NCBI RefSeq assembly: GCF_014076495.1 | Contig: NZ_CP043575.1 | Span: 620,001-684,000, forward strand | Origin: Comamonas koreensis | Lineage (GTDB): Bacteria > Pseudomonadota > Gammaproteobacteria > Burkholderiales > Burkholderiaceae_C | Length of the DNA: 64,000 nt | Direction: 5' to 3' | Notes under the pieces: model-generated | Database searches by the model: none | Told to the model about the DNA's origin: nothing | Seen by the model: only the letters and a program-made list of their open reading frames with translations | In this document: piece by piece, positions 51,697 through 60,880 of the stretch | Layout: every line of letters begins with the position of its first letter | How positions within the stretch are numbered: position 1 is the first letter of the stretch | Made by a program: the position numbers and the translations under genes

Positions 51697-54018
51697 ATGT
51701 TGAGTACAAAGCTTTCAACGTTCGCGACAGGCGCTTATTTAACCGCAGTGTCTATGGCGTTTAGTCATGCGGCTGTAGCTGCCTGGGTACCAAGCGCCCC
51801 CATGTTGACCGAGCGTGCGCAGCATGCAGGCGCGTTGCTCGATGATGGCACCTTTGCGGTGTTCGGAGGAGTTAACCGCACCGGATTCGTTACTACAGCA
51901 GAGCGGCTGACAGGCAATACGTGGAGCGCAATCGGCTCCATTGGCATTACTGGCAACGTAATGGAGGCAGTGACACTGGGTACTGGCCAAGTGCTTGTGC
52001 GCGCAGACGGTAGCCGGCAGGCTCGTCTGTACTACCCAGAGTCCAATTCTTGGTCAGATGCGGGAGTTCAGAGTGTTACGCGCAGCATGCCCTCCATGAC
52101 ACTGCTGGCCAATGGCAAAGTTCTTTTGGCCGGTGGGGTGAGCAGTGGTGGTGTAAGAGAGACTTCGGCGGAAATATATGATCCTCGAACTCGCACGTGG
52201 ACAATGACTGGCAGTATGGCAATGGGAAGAAACGCCCACGCCGCCGTGTTGATGTCTGACGGCCGTGTATTGGTGGCGTCGGGTTTCGGAGGAGCTGGAG
52301 AAGTCCTGGGTGCAGAAATCTACGATCCTGTTGCAGGCACGTGGTCACTGGCCGCACCGCCCCTGGTGCCGCGCCACTATGCAAGCATGAATCTACTGCC
52401 TGACGGGCGCCTGCTACTGGCGGGGGGATTCACATCCGCTGGTGTGACCAATCATGCAGAACTCTATGACCCGGTCGCCAACACTTGGACAGCCACTGGT
52501 TCTTTAATTTATCCGCGCAACGGCACGATGGGCTCTCCAATGGCGCATGCAACCGTACTGCCGTCCCGCAAGGTATTGATTGCTGGCGGCTCAGACGGGG
52601 CACGCAATGCCCAGGCAGTGGCGGAAGTTTATGACCCTGCAACTGGCACTTGGTCCAACTCAGATGCAGTCACTCAAGCGCGGGAAAATGGAACAGCGAA
52701 TCTTTTGCCAAGTGGCGAGGTGCTGATTACGGGTGGTTTCAGCTCGAATCCCAGCTTGACTTTTTTTGCGAACACAGATCGCTATCAGCCTCCTGTGCCG
52801 GTCAGTACTCCAGCCGTGCTGGATCCCCTGCCGCTTTTGCAACGGCGAGGGGGCGTACTGACTCTTACAGGTACTGGGTTCAAGGGCGCTGGAGGTACCG
52901 ACGTACCGAGACTTGAGCTACAACGTGTAGAGAATGGATTCATCTACCAGATAGGTTTTACTTCTCATTCAACGACACAGTTCGTGTCGACGCCGTTGCC
53001 CGATCTGCCTGCAGGGCTGTATATGGCGCGCCTGATTGTGGCTGGCGAACCCTCTACGGTCGCCCAGTTAGTTCGATTCACCGATCCAGCAGGTGCGCCA
53101 ACAGGCACTGCGGGTGAACTGCAGATCGCCGTAAGCTGGACTGCACCAGCCGATGATCGAGGCAATCCTCCGGTCGGCTATGAAGTGACTTCCAATCCAG
53201 CGAGTGCAGGCTGTACCGCAGTCGCGCCAGAGACACAATGCACCGTTAGCGGGTTGACCGCTGGTACGGACTACACGTTCACCGTGCGTGCCAAGCACGC
53301 CAATGGCCTGGGGCCAGAGTCCACATCTTCTCCACCTGTGACGCCCCTTGCGGCACCTGGTCCTCAAACCATCAACTTTGCGCCACCAGCGCCGCATCAA
53401 TTTGGTACGACCTATCAGCCGCAAGCTACAGCCACTTCGGGGTTGAGCGTGAGCTTTGTGGTCGATTCCGGGCCTTGTGTAGCCCAGCAGCCATCAGGCC
53501 CCATCACATTCGCTGGTGTTGGAAGCTGCACGATTCGTGCAACGCAACCAGGCAACGCCGCTTATCAAGCAGCGCCCGACGTGTCGCATGTCTTGGTTGT
53601 GGAGCAAGCGATGCAGACGCTTCGCTTTAACCCGCTTCCGCCCTCGACTGTGCAAGTGGGGGCGCGCTACACACCCGTTGTAGAGGGGGGCGCGTCAGCA
53701 AATCCTGTTATCGTTACGGCAAGCGGTGTGACCAATCAGCAGCGCCTGATGCAAAAGGCCGCAGGCGACGTGTGCACGCTTGACGCAGGCACGGTGACCT
53801 TTGGTGCAGAAGGCACCTGCACGATTACCGCCACACAAAATGGAAACGCCAACTATGCACCCGCACAAGCTCAGTCTTACGACATCACGGTAACGCCCGC
53901 TGCGGTTGTGACACAGCCAACACCGGTCCCGTCGCTGAGCCAGTTAGCGCTGATGCTGCTTTCCGCTGCAATGGCGGGACTAGCTGCCATTGGCTTTCGT
54001 CGCAAACGGCTAAATTGA
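51697..54018 (+). CDS. Secreted kelch-repeat protein with IPTL-CTERM-like sorting tail
   Basis: A 773-residue exported protein. A signal peptide ends near AAVAAW. Six kelch-type blades follow at about 35-350, each with a (G)xxLLAGG-like strand and an EIYDP...TWT strand. An IPT/FN3-like part (about 360-550, with YEVTSNP and YTFTVRAKHANG) and two MBG-like beta segments come next. The end, PVPSLSQLALMLLSAAMAGLAAIGFRRKRLN in pieces, is Pro-Ser, membrane helix and basic tail, the IPTL-CTERM layout common in betaproteobacteria. It should be displayed at the surface or in the envelope. ATG 51697 has GAGGGG 4 bases upstream. Confidence 0.85.
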   Translation: MLSTKLSTFATGAYLTAVSMAFSHAAVAAWVPSAPMLTERAQHAGALLDDGTFAVFGGVNRTGFVTTAERLTGNTWSAIGSIGITGNVMEAVTLGTGQVLVRADGSRQARLYYPESNSWSDAGVQSVTRSMPSMTLLANGKVLLAGGVSSGGVRETSAEIYDPRTRTWTMTGSMAMGRNAHAAVLMSDGRVLVASGFGGAGEVLGAEIYDPVAGTWSLAAPPLVPRHYASMNLLPDGRLLLAGGFTSAGVTNHAELYDPVANTWTATGSLIYPRNGTMGSPMAHATVLPSRKVLIAGGSDGARNAQAVAEVYDPATGTWSNSDAVTQARENGTANLLPSGEVLITGGFSSNPSLTFFANTDRYQPPVPVSTPAVLDPLPLLQRRGGVLTLTGTGFKGAGGTDVPRLELQRVENGFIYQIGFTSHSTTQFVSTPLPDLPAGLYMARLIVAGEPSTVAQLVRFTDPAGAPTGTAGELQIAVSWTAPADDRGNPPVGYEVTSNPASAGCTAVAPETQCTVSGLTAGTDYTFTVRAKHANGLGPESTSSPPVTPLAAPGPQTINFAPPAPHQFGTTYQPQATATSGLSVSFVVDSGPCVAQQPSGPITFAGVGSCTIRATQPGNAAYQAAPDVSHVLVVEQAMQTLRFNPLPPSTVQVGARYTPVVEGGASANPVIVTASGVTNQQRLMQKAAGDVCTLDAGTVTFGAEGTCTITATQNGNANYAPAQAQSYDITVTPAAVVTQPTPVPSLSQLALMLLSAAMAGLAAIGFRRKRLN

Positions 54019-54525
54019 TGGCTATGTCCCCGTTGAGTGTGGAAAAACGCCAATAGCCGTGAGCTGCAGTGACTGGCGGGATCCTCAGATGCTGTGTATC
54101 CACTGGGGCCATTTATAGAGAGCTAAACGTTAGCTTCTTGTTTTGAAAATTTGCACTGAATTTCTTAGTTTGTGAGGCGCGAGCATGGGAGTGCGAGCTG
54201 CACAAAAGAGCTTGGCGATGTTATGTATCGGTTCTGACCGGCGAAGACTCCTTCGCAGCGGTTGCTGCCGCCCATGGTCTCATCGCGCGGGTTCGCTCAC
54301 CACCGCATAGCGGTCATCCGCGCGCGAATGTTCAAGCCGAAGCTGTGACGGCTTTCACGATAGCAGCAGACGCTGGTCATCAGGGCCATCCAAGTGACTG
54401 CTAGATGTCCGCTATCGCTGTGCATGAATAGACGCTATCGACCCAGAGCAGTCTTCCGGCTTTGCCCAAAGCTGACTTTGGCATCTACTGAAAGCTGCTC
54501 GCCAGCCGAGGATTTCGGGGCAAGC
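54019..54525. other. Non-coding gap with decayed repeats
   Basis: About 500 bp without a convincing gene. It has pieces such as GCAGCGGTTGCTGCCGC (about 54256), also seen at about 51530, and ATAGCGGTCATCC (about 54307) like the ends of the hairpin family. I take it as repeat debris. Confidence 0.45.
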
Positions 54526-54933
54526 TCAGTCTATAGACCACCACATTTCCAATGCGAAGTAGCGGTTGTCGAAATTGCGGGCCATGTAGATATTGCCGGT
54601 CATTTCGGTCCCTCCATCTTCAAAAGCCCACAAAAAATCATCGACCTGAAGGTCATCCTTCAGTGCCCGCAGAAGCTCATTGGCGATGCTGGTTGAGACT
54701 GCCGCGACCAGCTCTTGAGGGTTGCTCGCGCCTCCAAGAGCCCCTTGAACCCAAGCCCCGAGTTGCTTCACATCCATTGCACCGGCTTGCGGTTTTCGAC
54801 GCGAGTCCTTGAATCGAAAATGAGCTTGGTTCGCAGCCTCGACAAAGGTCCAAAGGATGCCACCCTCAGAGTATTGGTCTTTCGACTTTGCGCAAAGCTC
54901 ATCGAGCAGTTTTAGGGTGTATGTAGATAGCAT
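54526..54933 (-). CDS. Hypothetical protein
   Basis: A 135-residue soluble protein, family not recognised: helical N-terminus (LKLLDELCAKSKDQYSEGGILW), and an end with ARNFDNRYFALEMWWSID. Size and isolation are typical of cassette or immunity proteins, but nothing further supports that. Confidence 0.5.
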   Translation of the reverse strand: MLSTYTLKLLDELCAKSKDQYSEGGILWTFVEAANQAHFRFKDSRRKPQAGAMDVKQLGAWVQGALGGASNPQELVAAVSTSIANELLRALKDDLQVDDFLWAFEDGGTEMTGNIYMARNFDNRYFALEMWWSID

Positions 54934-55030
54934 TTAAGGAATGAGCGAGAGTCTGCTCCTGGCCGAAAGCACCATGTTAGCTCCACCAGCCAGTCATCGG
55001 ATCATCCTAGGTGGTGGAATTTCTCCAGGT

Positions 55031-55654
55031 TCAGATCTCCGTCTGTTCAGAGATCTCAAGGGCATCGTCCACTTCGATACCAAGGTATCTGACAGTTGAC
55101 TCCAGCTTCGAGTGTCCCAGCAGAAGCTGAACAGCTCGTAGGTTTTTCGTACGCCTGTATATCAAGGTCGCCTTTGTGCGTCGAATTGAATGAGTCCCAT
55201 AGTCCGCTCGGTCCAGCCCCAATTCGTCAACCCAATGACCTAGGATTCGCGCGTACTGCCTCGTCCCGAGATGAGGTGATTCGTGCAATCGACTGGGGAA
55301 GAGGTAGTCATCTTGCCTTAGCTTTGCTTGTTTGATCCAAGCCTGCAACGCATCCCTGGCTGGCTGCGTGATTTCGAACTGCACCGGTCGCTGCGTTTTG
55401 TGCTGCATGACGATGGCTCGTGTTGCCATCTGGTCTCCGTGGCATACATCTCTTACTCTCAGCGCGACCAGGTCACATCCGCGCAGCTTGCTGTCCACAC
55501 CTAGATTAAAAAGGGCTAGTTCTCGGACTCTTCCATCCATCTGAAGCCGAATTCTTAGAGTCCAGATGTCTTTGAGCTTAAATGGTGCTTTCTGCCCGAC
55601 TATCTTGCCCTTGTTCCATGGTTCGCGTCGAGTGACATGACTTACGGCTTCCAT
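55031..55654 (-). CDS. Minimal tyrosine recombinase
   Basis: A 207-residue integrase made almost only of the catalytic domain. The active site is complete: R58 (KLRGCDL), K86 (QHKTQRP), H155-x-x-R158 (THSIRRTK), H181 (LLGHSK) and Y190 (TVRYLG). The N-terminal core-binding domain of phage integrases and of integron integrases is missing, so it differs from IntI and from the relic at 60628. It lies in the middle of the island among repeats and small ORFs and may have moved DNA here. Short stand-alone recombinases of this kind occur on plasmids and chromosomes. Confidence 0.88.
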   Translation of the reverse strand: MEAVSHVTRREPWNKGKIVGQKAPFKLKDIWTLRIRLQMDGRVRELALFNLGVDSKLRGCDLVALRVRDVCHGDQMATRAIVMQHKTQRPVQFEITQPARDALQAWIKQAKLRQDDYLFPSRLHESPHLGTRQYARILGHWVDELGLDRADYGTHSIRRTKATLIYRRTKNLRAVQLLLGHSKLESTVRYLGIEVDDALEISEQTEI

Positions 55655-55811
55655 GATGGTCTCCCATCGAGTTGAGGGGCATATAGCATGCGCTTAAGTA
55701 GTCTCCACGTTGGGATGATGTAATTGACCTGTTCTGAAGAGCGGGCTGCGGAAGCAATCCGGACATGCGCTATTGGGCAGAAGCGGTTTTTTACCAACAA
55801 CACTCAATCAC

Positions 55812-56321
55812 ATGACGACACTGATAATCCGCCCCGAAGTTCCAGAGGATGTTGCGGCCATTGAGACCGTCACAGCCGCAGCATTTCTCTATGCTCCGCA
55901 CACGGACCACAACGAACAGTTCATCCTCGCTGGGTTGCGCGATGCGGGAGCGCTTACCGTCTCATTGGTTGCCGAAATGGATGGGTCCATCGTTGGAAAT
56001 GTCGCGATGTCACCTGTTTCCATATCCGACGGCACAGAGGGATGGTTTGGGGTTGGCCCTGTTTCCGTCATTCCGAAGTTGCAGGGGCACGGGATCGGGT
56101 CTCAACTGATGCGCGCGGCGCTACAGAGGCTTTCCGAACAAGGTGCGTCTGGTTGCGTTGTCTTGGGTGACCCGTCGTATTACCAGCGATTCGGTTTTAC
56201 GAACGAAGCGAGTCTTGTGCTGCCAGACGTACCCCCCGAGTACTTCATGGCATTGTCCTTCACACAACAGCGACCAATCGGTACGGTTGCCTATCATCAG
56301 GCGTTCAGCTTGACACAGTGA
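55812..56321 (+). CDS. GNAT family N-acetyltransferase
   Basis: A 169-residue acetyltransferase. The acetyl-CoA-binding motif is VSVIPKLQGHGIGSQLMRAAL, followed by GCVVLGDPSYYQRFGF, the end pattern of the YhbS-like subgroup. Acceptor unknown. ATG 55812 starts the fold (MTTLIIRPE); the open frame upstream is a TTG-led extension. A hairpin repeat begins 2 bp after the stop, as in a cassette. Confidence 0.88.
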   Translation: MTTLIIRPEVPEDVAAIETVTAAAFLYAPHTDHNEQFILAGLRDAGALTVSLVAEMDGSIVGNVAMSPVSISDGTEGWFGVGPVSVIPKLQGHGIGSQLMRAALQRLSEQGASGCVVLGDPSYYQRFGFTNEASLVLPDVPPEYFMALSFTQQRPIGTVAYHQAFSLTQ

Positions 56322-56323
56322 CT

Positions 56324-56406
56324 GACCGCTTTGGATCGAGCAGCAACAGTCATGCGCCGCCACTTGGAGCTGCTGGTACGATGCCGCAATTCGGCCAGCA
56401 GCGGTC
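56324..56406. repeat. Island hairpin family, long copy
   Basis: 83 bp from GACCGCTTTGGATCG to CCAGCAGCGGTC, with terminal inverted repeats TGACCGC/GCGGTCA. About 87 percent identical by eye to the copy at 49764. It starts 2 bp after the GNAT gene stop. Confidence 0.78.
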
Positions 56407-56454
56407 AGTCAACAAGATAGCCTCATTCAGTCAAAGATTCCATGCTCGATCTAT

Positions 56455-57294
56455 ATGTCCCAAAGCCCATTTCACTGCATGCCCGATACATTCTTTTTGA
56501 CAGTACCCAGCGAGCTACCTGGGCTGGTTGTCAAGATGCTAGAAACCCCTTTCGGTATATCAGATGAGCCATTGGTTTTCTTTAAAGGCACGTTGATCGG
56601 GGCCATTCACTCGCAAATTACACCGGGCAGATTGGATATCTCTCTGCTCCCGCGACTTGATTCCCGCCGCATCTATCCATGGCCTACCGAACAAGAGTTC
56701 AGGTCTGCCCTGCACTCTTTACTCGAAACCTCATTAGATTTGACGCTACGATGTGAAGCAGATTCGGATCAAAGGATAGTCCAGGAGGTGCATGACATAT
56801 CGTCGCTCCTGACCAAAGTTGGTGAAGTTCTCGCCTACAGTACAGGTTCGATCTGCTGCTGTCCGTCTTTTAGCTATCGGCCACAACCAGACATTCGGGT
56901 ACACGCAATGAATAGCCCTTTGGATGCCACCGTGCTCTGCGCTTCGTTGGACGCCCTCGCGGAGGACAATAGATCCCGGGTCCCCCTGATGATTCAACTC
57001 TTGGGCCTTGATGGCCACGAGCGTCATGAAGACATCGTTTTTGACCTTGGGATTTTCGGGGACCCTGCTGCTATTCCCGCGATTGCGAAAGCCGCCGAGA
57101 CAACTTTTCCGTACATGGTTCGATGGCAGAACCTTCATGAGTTCCAGCGCAAGTGCGCGTACGCCCTTGCTCGAATTGGGACGCCGGAATCTCGGGAGGT
57201 ACTGGAGTACCTAGCCCAGCATTCGGACTCGCATTTGCGCGAATACGGAAGAGAAGGCTTGGACAACTGGCCGATGCCTTTCATACGGCCCTGA
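56455..57294 (+). CDS. Hypothetical HEAT-like repeat protein
   Basis: A 279-residue protein. The last 110 residues look like alpha-helical HEAT-type repeats (GDPAAIPAIAKAAE; YALARIGTPESREVLEYLAQHSD; REYGREGLDNW). The N-terminal part (LVVKMLETPFGISDEPLVFFKGTL) is mixed alpha/beta and unrecognised. ATG 56479 is an alternative start. The IS21 element inserted about 110 bp after its stop. Confidence 0.6.
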   Translation: MSQSPFHCMPDTFFLTVPSELPGLVVKMLETPFGISDEPLVFFKGTLIGAIHSQITPGRLDISLLPRLDSRRIYPWPTEQEFRSALHSLLETSLDLTLRCEADSDQRIVQEVHDISSLLTKVGEVLAYSTGSICCCPSFSYRPQPDIRVHAMNSPLDATVLCASLDALAEDNRSRVPLMIQLLGLDGHERHEDIVFDLGIFGDPAAIPAIAKAAETTFPYMVRWQNLHEFQRKCAYALARIGTPESREVLEYLAQHSDSHLREYGREGLDNWPMPFIRP

Positions 57295-57400
57295 GCGTCC
57301 GCTACTGCGTGCGGCCAACGACTGCTTGGGGTCGCAATCTGCCATCGAGCAACTTCCGTCCGCAGATCACTCTTGGCTTGGTCTGTAGGATCTTTGCAAG

Positions 57401-57407
57401 AGTGTGA
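57401..57407. repeat. Target-site duplication, left
   Basis: AGTGTGA, directly outside the left end of the IS21-family element. Confidence 0.85.
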
Positions 57408-57480
57408 TGTTGATTTCCATGCAAACCTGACCCACCATTTCCATCCAATCTTGACCCACTCTGATTCGTGAGTTGTTGGC

Positions 57481-58284
57481 TCACGATGAGGCTAGAGTTC
57501 TGCTGGTCCTCTCCTTCTTCACGGTAGTTGGTGGTTGCTGTGCGGAGCTGTTCTTGAAGCGAAAGCTATCATTGCCAGTCTCCAGAATATGACAGTGATG
57601 CGTGAGCCGGTCCAGCAAAGCCGTAGTCATCTTTGCATCTCCGAATACGCTGCCCCATTCACTGAAACTCAAGTTGGTGGTGATCACCACGCTAGTGCGT
57701 TCGTAGAGTTTGGACAATAGGTGGAACAGCAATGCCCCACCAGATGCGCTAAAGGGTAGATAGCCCAGCTCGTCCAAGATGACCAAGTCTGTATACGACA
57801 ACCTGGTTGCAAGGTGCCCAGCCTTGCCCTGAGCCTTCTCTTCCTCCAACACATTCACCAGCTCGACCGTCGAGAAAAAGCGTACCCGCCGATGGTGATG
57901 CTCAATGGCCTGAACACCGAGCGCTGTGGCAATGTGGGTCTTGCCTGTTCCTGGTCCTCCGACCAGAACCACATTGTTGGCATCCTCCAGAAATTCGCAT
58001 CGATGCAACTGACGCACCAGCGCTTCATTTACTTCGCTGTGGCGAAACTCAAAGCCAGCCAGATCCCGATACGCAGGGAATCGGGCTGCTTTGAGTTGAT
58101 ATGCTACTGCGCGTACCACTCTCTCTGCTGTCTCTGCTTTAAGCAATTGGGACAGGATAGGTTGAGCGGCTTCAAACGCAGGAGCGCCTTGTTCGGCTAG
58201 CTCACTGACGGCCTGGGCCATGCCGTGCATCTTGAGCTCGCGCAGCATGATCACTATGGAGGCGATGGCTGGGTCATGACGCAT
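57481..58284 (-). CDS. istB: IstB-like ATP-binding transposition helper
   Basis: A 267-residue AAA+ ATPase that helps target choice and activates the IstA transposase. Walker [10 protein letters not shown] and Walker [10 protein letters not shown] are present, along with [20 protein letters not shown] near the end. I start it at ATG 58284, which overlaps the istA stop by 11 bp and has AGAGG 7 bases upstream; ATG 58308 would add 8 residues. Confidence 0.92.
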   Translation of the reverse strand: MRHDPAIASIVIMLRELKMHGMAQAVSELAEQGAPAFEAAQPILSQLLKAETAERVVRAVAYQLKAARFPAYRDLAGFEFRHSEVNEALVRQLHRCEFLEDANNVVLVGGPGTGKTHIATALGVQAIEHHHRRVRFFSTVELVNVLEEEKAQGKAGHLATRLSYTDLVILDELGYLPFSASGGALLFHLLSKLYERTSVVITTNLSFSEWGSVFGDAKMTTALLDRLTHHCHILETGNDSFRFKNSSAQQPPTTVKKERTSRTLASS

Positions 58285-59824
58285 GGCGTACCTCTCTGAG
58301 TTGGTCATAGCGGCGCACGTTGGCCTGGGGCTCTACCGACAACTGAAGTGCTTGTGGAGATGTGACAGGCGCTGGAGCGGTGGTTCCATCGAGCAACCGG
58401 TGCAGCACATTCAGTACATGGAGCTTGCTGGGCACACCCGCTTCCAAGGCCAGCTCCACTGCGGCAAGCACCGCTTGTTCATCGTGGTGTAGAACCAAAG
58501 CTAGGATCTCCACCATCTCTCGGTCACCGCCAGGGTGCTTAAGCAAAATAGATTGCAGCCGCTTGAAAGCAGCGGGTAGCTCTACGAACGGAGCTCCATT
58601 GCGCAATGCGCCTGGCTTGCGCTGCAGCACAGCCAGATAGTGGTGCCAGTCGTAGATGGTTTGGCCAGAGCCATCGTGGCGGCGATCAATGATGCGCTGG
58701 TGCTCACAGACTATCTGACCTTCGGCAGCAACTACTAGACGATCTGCATAGACGCGCAGACTCACAGGCCGATTGGCATACGGCGCAGGAACGCTGTAGC
58801 GGTTGCGTTCAAAGTGAATCAGGCAGGTGGGCGAGACGCGCTTGGTGTGCTCCACAAATCCATCGAATGGCCGTGGAGCAGGCATCAATGAAGTTTGCTC
58901 TTGGGCCCAAACATCGGCAATGCTGCCTGGTAGTTTGCCGTGCTCAATCTCTCGCCATAGCGCAAGGCAGCGCTCTTGAAGCCACGTGTTGAGTGCAGGT
59001 AGATTCGCAAGAGGTGGAACAATCTGCCATAGGCGGTGGCGGGCGTCTCGTACGTTCTTCTCCACCTGGCCCTTCTCCCAGCCCGAAGCAGGATTGCAGA
59101 ACTCAGCCTCAAACAGGAAGTGGCTGACCATTGCAGCAAAGCGTGCGTTAACGTCCCGCTCCTTACCGCGTCCGACACGATCCACTGCGGTGCGCATGTT
59201 GTCGTAGATGCCCCTGCGAGGCACTCCGCCCAGAACAGCGAAGGCATGGTTATGCGCATCGAACAGCATCTCGTGCGTTTGCAGAGGATAGGCTCGCACG
59301 TAAAACGCACGGCTGTGGCTGAGCTTAAAGTGCGCCACCTGCAGCTTTGTGCGCACGCCGCCAAGCACAGCCCAGTCCTCACTCCAGTCAAACTGGAAGG
59401 CCTCACCAGGCCCGAAGACAAGGGGAACGAAGGTGCCTCTACCTGTAGTTTGCTGCGCCAGAACGTGCTGTTTATGCCAAACGCGAGCAAAAGCAGCCAC
59501 GCGGTTGTAGGAGCCCTGATAGCCCAAAGACTGCAGGTCCAGATGCATTTGCTTGATCGTGCGGCGCTGCTTGCGAGAGCGTGTCGCCTCAGTCTTGAGC
59601 CAAGCAGAGAGCTTGGCCGTGAACGGATCAAGCTTGGAAGAGCTGACCCGCTTGGCATAACTGGGCTCAGCTACGTCTGATCGCAGGTACTTGCGGATGG
59701 TATTGCGAGACAGGCCGGTTCGGCGAGAGATCTCGCGGATGGACAACTGCTCACGCAATGCCCAGCGGCGGATGACACTTAGGATTGCCACGTCTATCAC
59801 TCCTGGTCTCCTGCTGCTCAACAT
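58274..59824 (-). CDS. istA: IS21-family transposase IstA
   Basis: A 516-residue DDE transposase. The N-terminal HTH is [21 protein letters not shown]. The catalytic acids are D in [12 protein letters not shown] in [12 protein letters not shown] and E in [13 protein letters not shown]. The length matches the family and no frameshift is visible. A GTG at 59791 has AGGAG 8 bases ahead and may be the true start. Confidence 0.93.
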   Translation of the reverse strand: MLSSRRPGVIDVAILSVIRRWALREQLSIREISRRTGLSRNTIRKYLRSDVAEPSYAKRVSSSKLDPFTAKLSAWLKTEATRSRKQRRTIKQMHLDLQSLGYQGSYNRVAAFARVWHKQHVLAQQTTGRGTFVPLVFGPGEAFQFDWSEDWAVLGGVRTKLQVAHFKLSHSRAFYVRAYPLQTHEMLFDAHNHAFAVLGGVPRRGIYDNMRTAVDRVGRGKERDVNARFAAMVSHFLFEAEFCNPASGWEKGQVEKNVRDARHRLWQIVPPLANLPALNTWLQERCLALWREIEHGKLPGSIADVWAQEQTSLMPAPRPFDGFVEHTKRVSPTCLIHFERNRYSVPAPYANRPVSLRVYADRLVVAAEGQIVCEHQRIIDRRHDGSGQTIYDWHHYLAVLQRKPGALRNGAPFVELPAAFKRLQSILLKHPGGDREMVEILALVLHHDEQAVLAAVELALEAGVPSKLHVLNVLHRLLDGTTAPAPVTSPQALQLSVEPQANVRRYDQLREVRHAS

Positions 59825-59908
59825 AGCTGCAGGCTAGGGTTAGTGCGTGGGTCAGAATTAGATGGAAATCCTGGGGGTTAGTGGGTCACTTCTGTGTGGA
59901 AATCAACA

Positions 59909-59915
59909 AGTGTGA
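59909..59915. repeat. Target-site duplication, right
   Basis: AGTGTGA, directly outside the right end of the IS21-family element and identical to 57401-57407. Confidence 0.85.
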
Positions 59916-60093
59916 GACTGGCTGGATCAACCGTTCTCACTGATTCTGCAAATTTTCTCACTACATGCAAATTGAGAACCGACGCACACACTGTCTACGC
60001 GTGTGTGCTTGCCGGTCGACCTGTGCGGGCAACTGGCCGGCTTAGTCGCGTACGAAATTCATTGCGCAAATTTCTGCTTGCATCATATTCTTG

Positions 60094-60155
60094 GCGTAAC
60101 CGAGCGTTTTGGAAAGATCAATGAAATCCTAGACCTATCGACTGCAATGTTAGGT
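60094..60155 (-). other. attC-like site, degenerate
   Basis: Read on the reverse strand the 62 bp start with ACCTAAC (fits RYYYAAC) and end with GTTACGC (GTTRRRY with one mismatch). The first box overlaps the TAA stop of the DUF6794-like gene, as in integron cassettes. The size falls in the 57-141 bp range of attC sites. The inner L boxes do not pair convincingly, so it may be decayed or coincidental. Confidence 0.4.
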
Positions 60156-60521
60156 ATTTACGTCTCCTTTGTTGCCCAGAAGCTGTGCAGAAATCGTATC
60201 TGCCTCACCTTCTTCTAGTATCCAGATTCGTTTCACCAATTGCTCGACGAGCAGTTCATGCGTAATTGGCCTGTCGTTCAAGTGGTGCCAAAGGCAGATG
60301 AGGACAATGGTACTTATTGCATCGGCATCACCCACCAGAGAAAGCGCAGCCTGACCAAAGATGGAATCCTTTGGATAAATAAATGAATTTCGAATATACA
60401 AGCCCAGTGAAAAATGAAATCCTGGGACTTGTTCTTCAGTCAAATTGCGGATGCTTTCAAGATTTTGTGCATCTAGCTTCGACAAAATTTCATCTAGCAA
60501 TGAACGAATATCTGGTGTCAT
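60150..60521 (-). CDS. DUF6794-like cassette protein
   Basis: A 123-residue soluble protein. GFHFSLGLYIRNSFIYPKDSI with GDADAISTIVLICLWHHLNDRPI resembles the DUF6794 domain, found in small stand-alone proteins of unknown function. It lies between two integron-type core boxes: GTTAGGC begins 7 bp before its ATG on the coding strand, and ACCTAAC covers its stop. It reads away from the intI remnant, the orientation expected of a first integron cassette. Confidence 0.65.
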   Translation of the reverse strand: MTPDIRSLLDEILSKLDAQNLESIRNLTEEQVPGFHFSLGLYIRNSFIYPKDSIFGQAALSLVGDADAISTIVLICLWHHLNDRPITHELLVEQLVKRIWILEEGEADTISAQLLGNKGDVNT

Positions 60522-60528
60522 GGAACAA

Positions 60529-60535
60529 GCCTAAC
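60529..60535 (-). other. attI/attC-type core box
   Basis: GCCTAAC forward, GTTAGGC on the reverse strand, exactly the GTTRRRY core at which integron integrases cut. It lies between the DUF6794-like cassette and the intI remnant, 92 bp from the latter's start, as attI would. Confidence 0.45.
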
Positions 60536-60627
60536 GTAGTGTAGACCGCACCAAACCGTAGGCCATATCGGGTGTTTGCGATCTATATTGGTACAAATAG
60601 ATCGCGGAACGGGGCTTGTAATCTGCC

Positions 60628-60880
60628 TTGAATTCAAGTTTTCTGTATGAAAATACAGTGATAAATTCAGCCATTAAACCCACCTCTCCTCCTGTGTTAC
60701 GCGGCACACGGTTGCTGGACCAGGCCCGTGAGCGAATCCGTTACAAACAGTGTAGCCTATGTTTAATGGGTGGGCACGTTCGTGAAATGGCTCGGCTTGG
60801 GGCATCTTCGAGACGCGGTGCAATTGGAACACGAGCGCTTTCTGGTATGTTTCCCTGGCACTAGTTCCCCGGCTGAATGA
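60628..60880 (+). pseudogene. intI: Decayed 5' end of an integron integrase gene
   Basis: From ATG 60628 the frame gives TSPPVLRGTRLLDQARERIRY (in part), which matches the IntI N-terminus (LDQxRERIRYxHYSL). About 13-15 bases seem deleted after the Ser-Leu codons. The match continues in the next frame from 60758 as YV-stop-WVGTFVKWLGLGHLRDA, comparable to IntI AYVHWVRAFIRFHGVRHP, and ends at a stop at 60880. The catalytic domain is absent. A frameshift, an in-frame stop and truncation make it a pseudogene. Confidence 0.7.

Larger units (their letters stand above)
57408..59908. mobile_element. IS21-family insertion sequence, complete, 2501 bp
   Basis: The ends are inverted: TGTTGATTTCCATGCAA at the left and, read inward from the right, TGTTGATTTCCACACAG. 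Each end carries further repeats of TGACCCAC and ATTTCCATC, the multiple terminal repeats typical of IS21. It carries istA and istB on the reverse strand, both intact. Identical 7-bp sequences AGTGTGA flank it (57401-57407 and 59909-59915), within the 4-8 bp range of this family, so the insertion is recent and unrearranged. Confidence 0.93.

Noticed and set aside
54121..54979. GTTAGCT at about 54127 and 54973 as integron core boxes
   Set aside because: They break GTTRRRY at the third R and have no matching partner box at attC distance.
46571..56406. Island hairpins as classical attC sites or a CRISPR array
   Set aside because: They lack RYYYAAC/GTTRRRY boxes, and the copies are too diverged and too irregularly spaced for CRISPR repeats.
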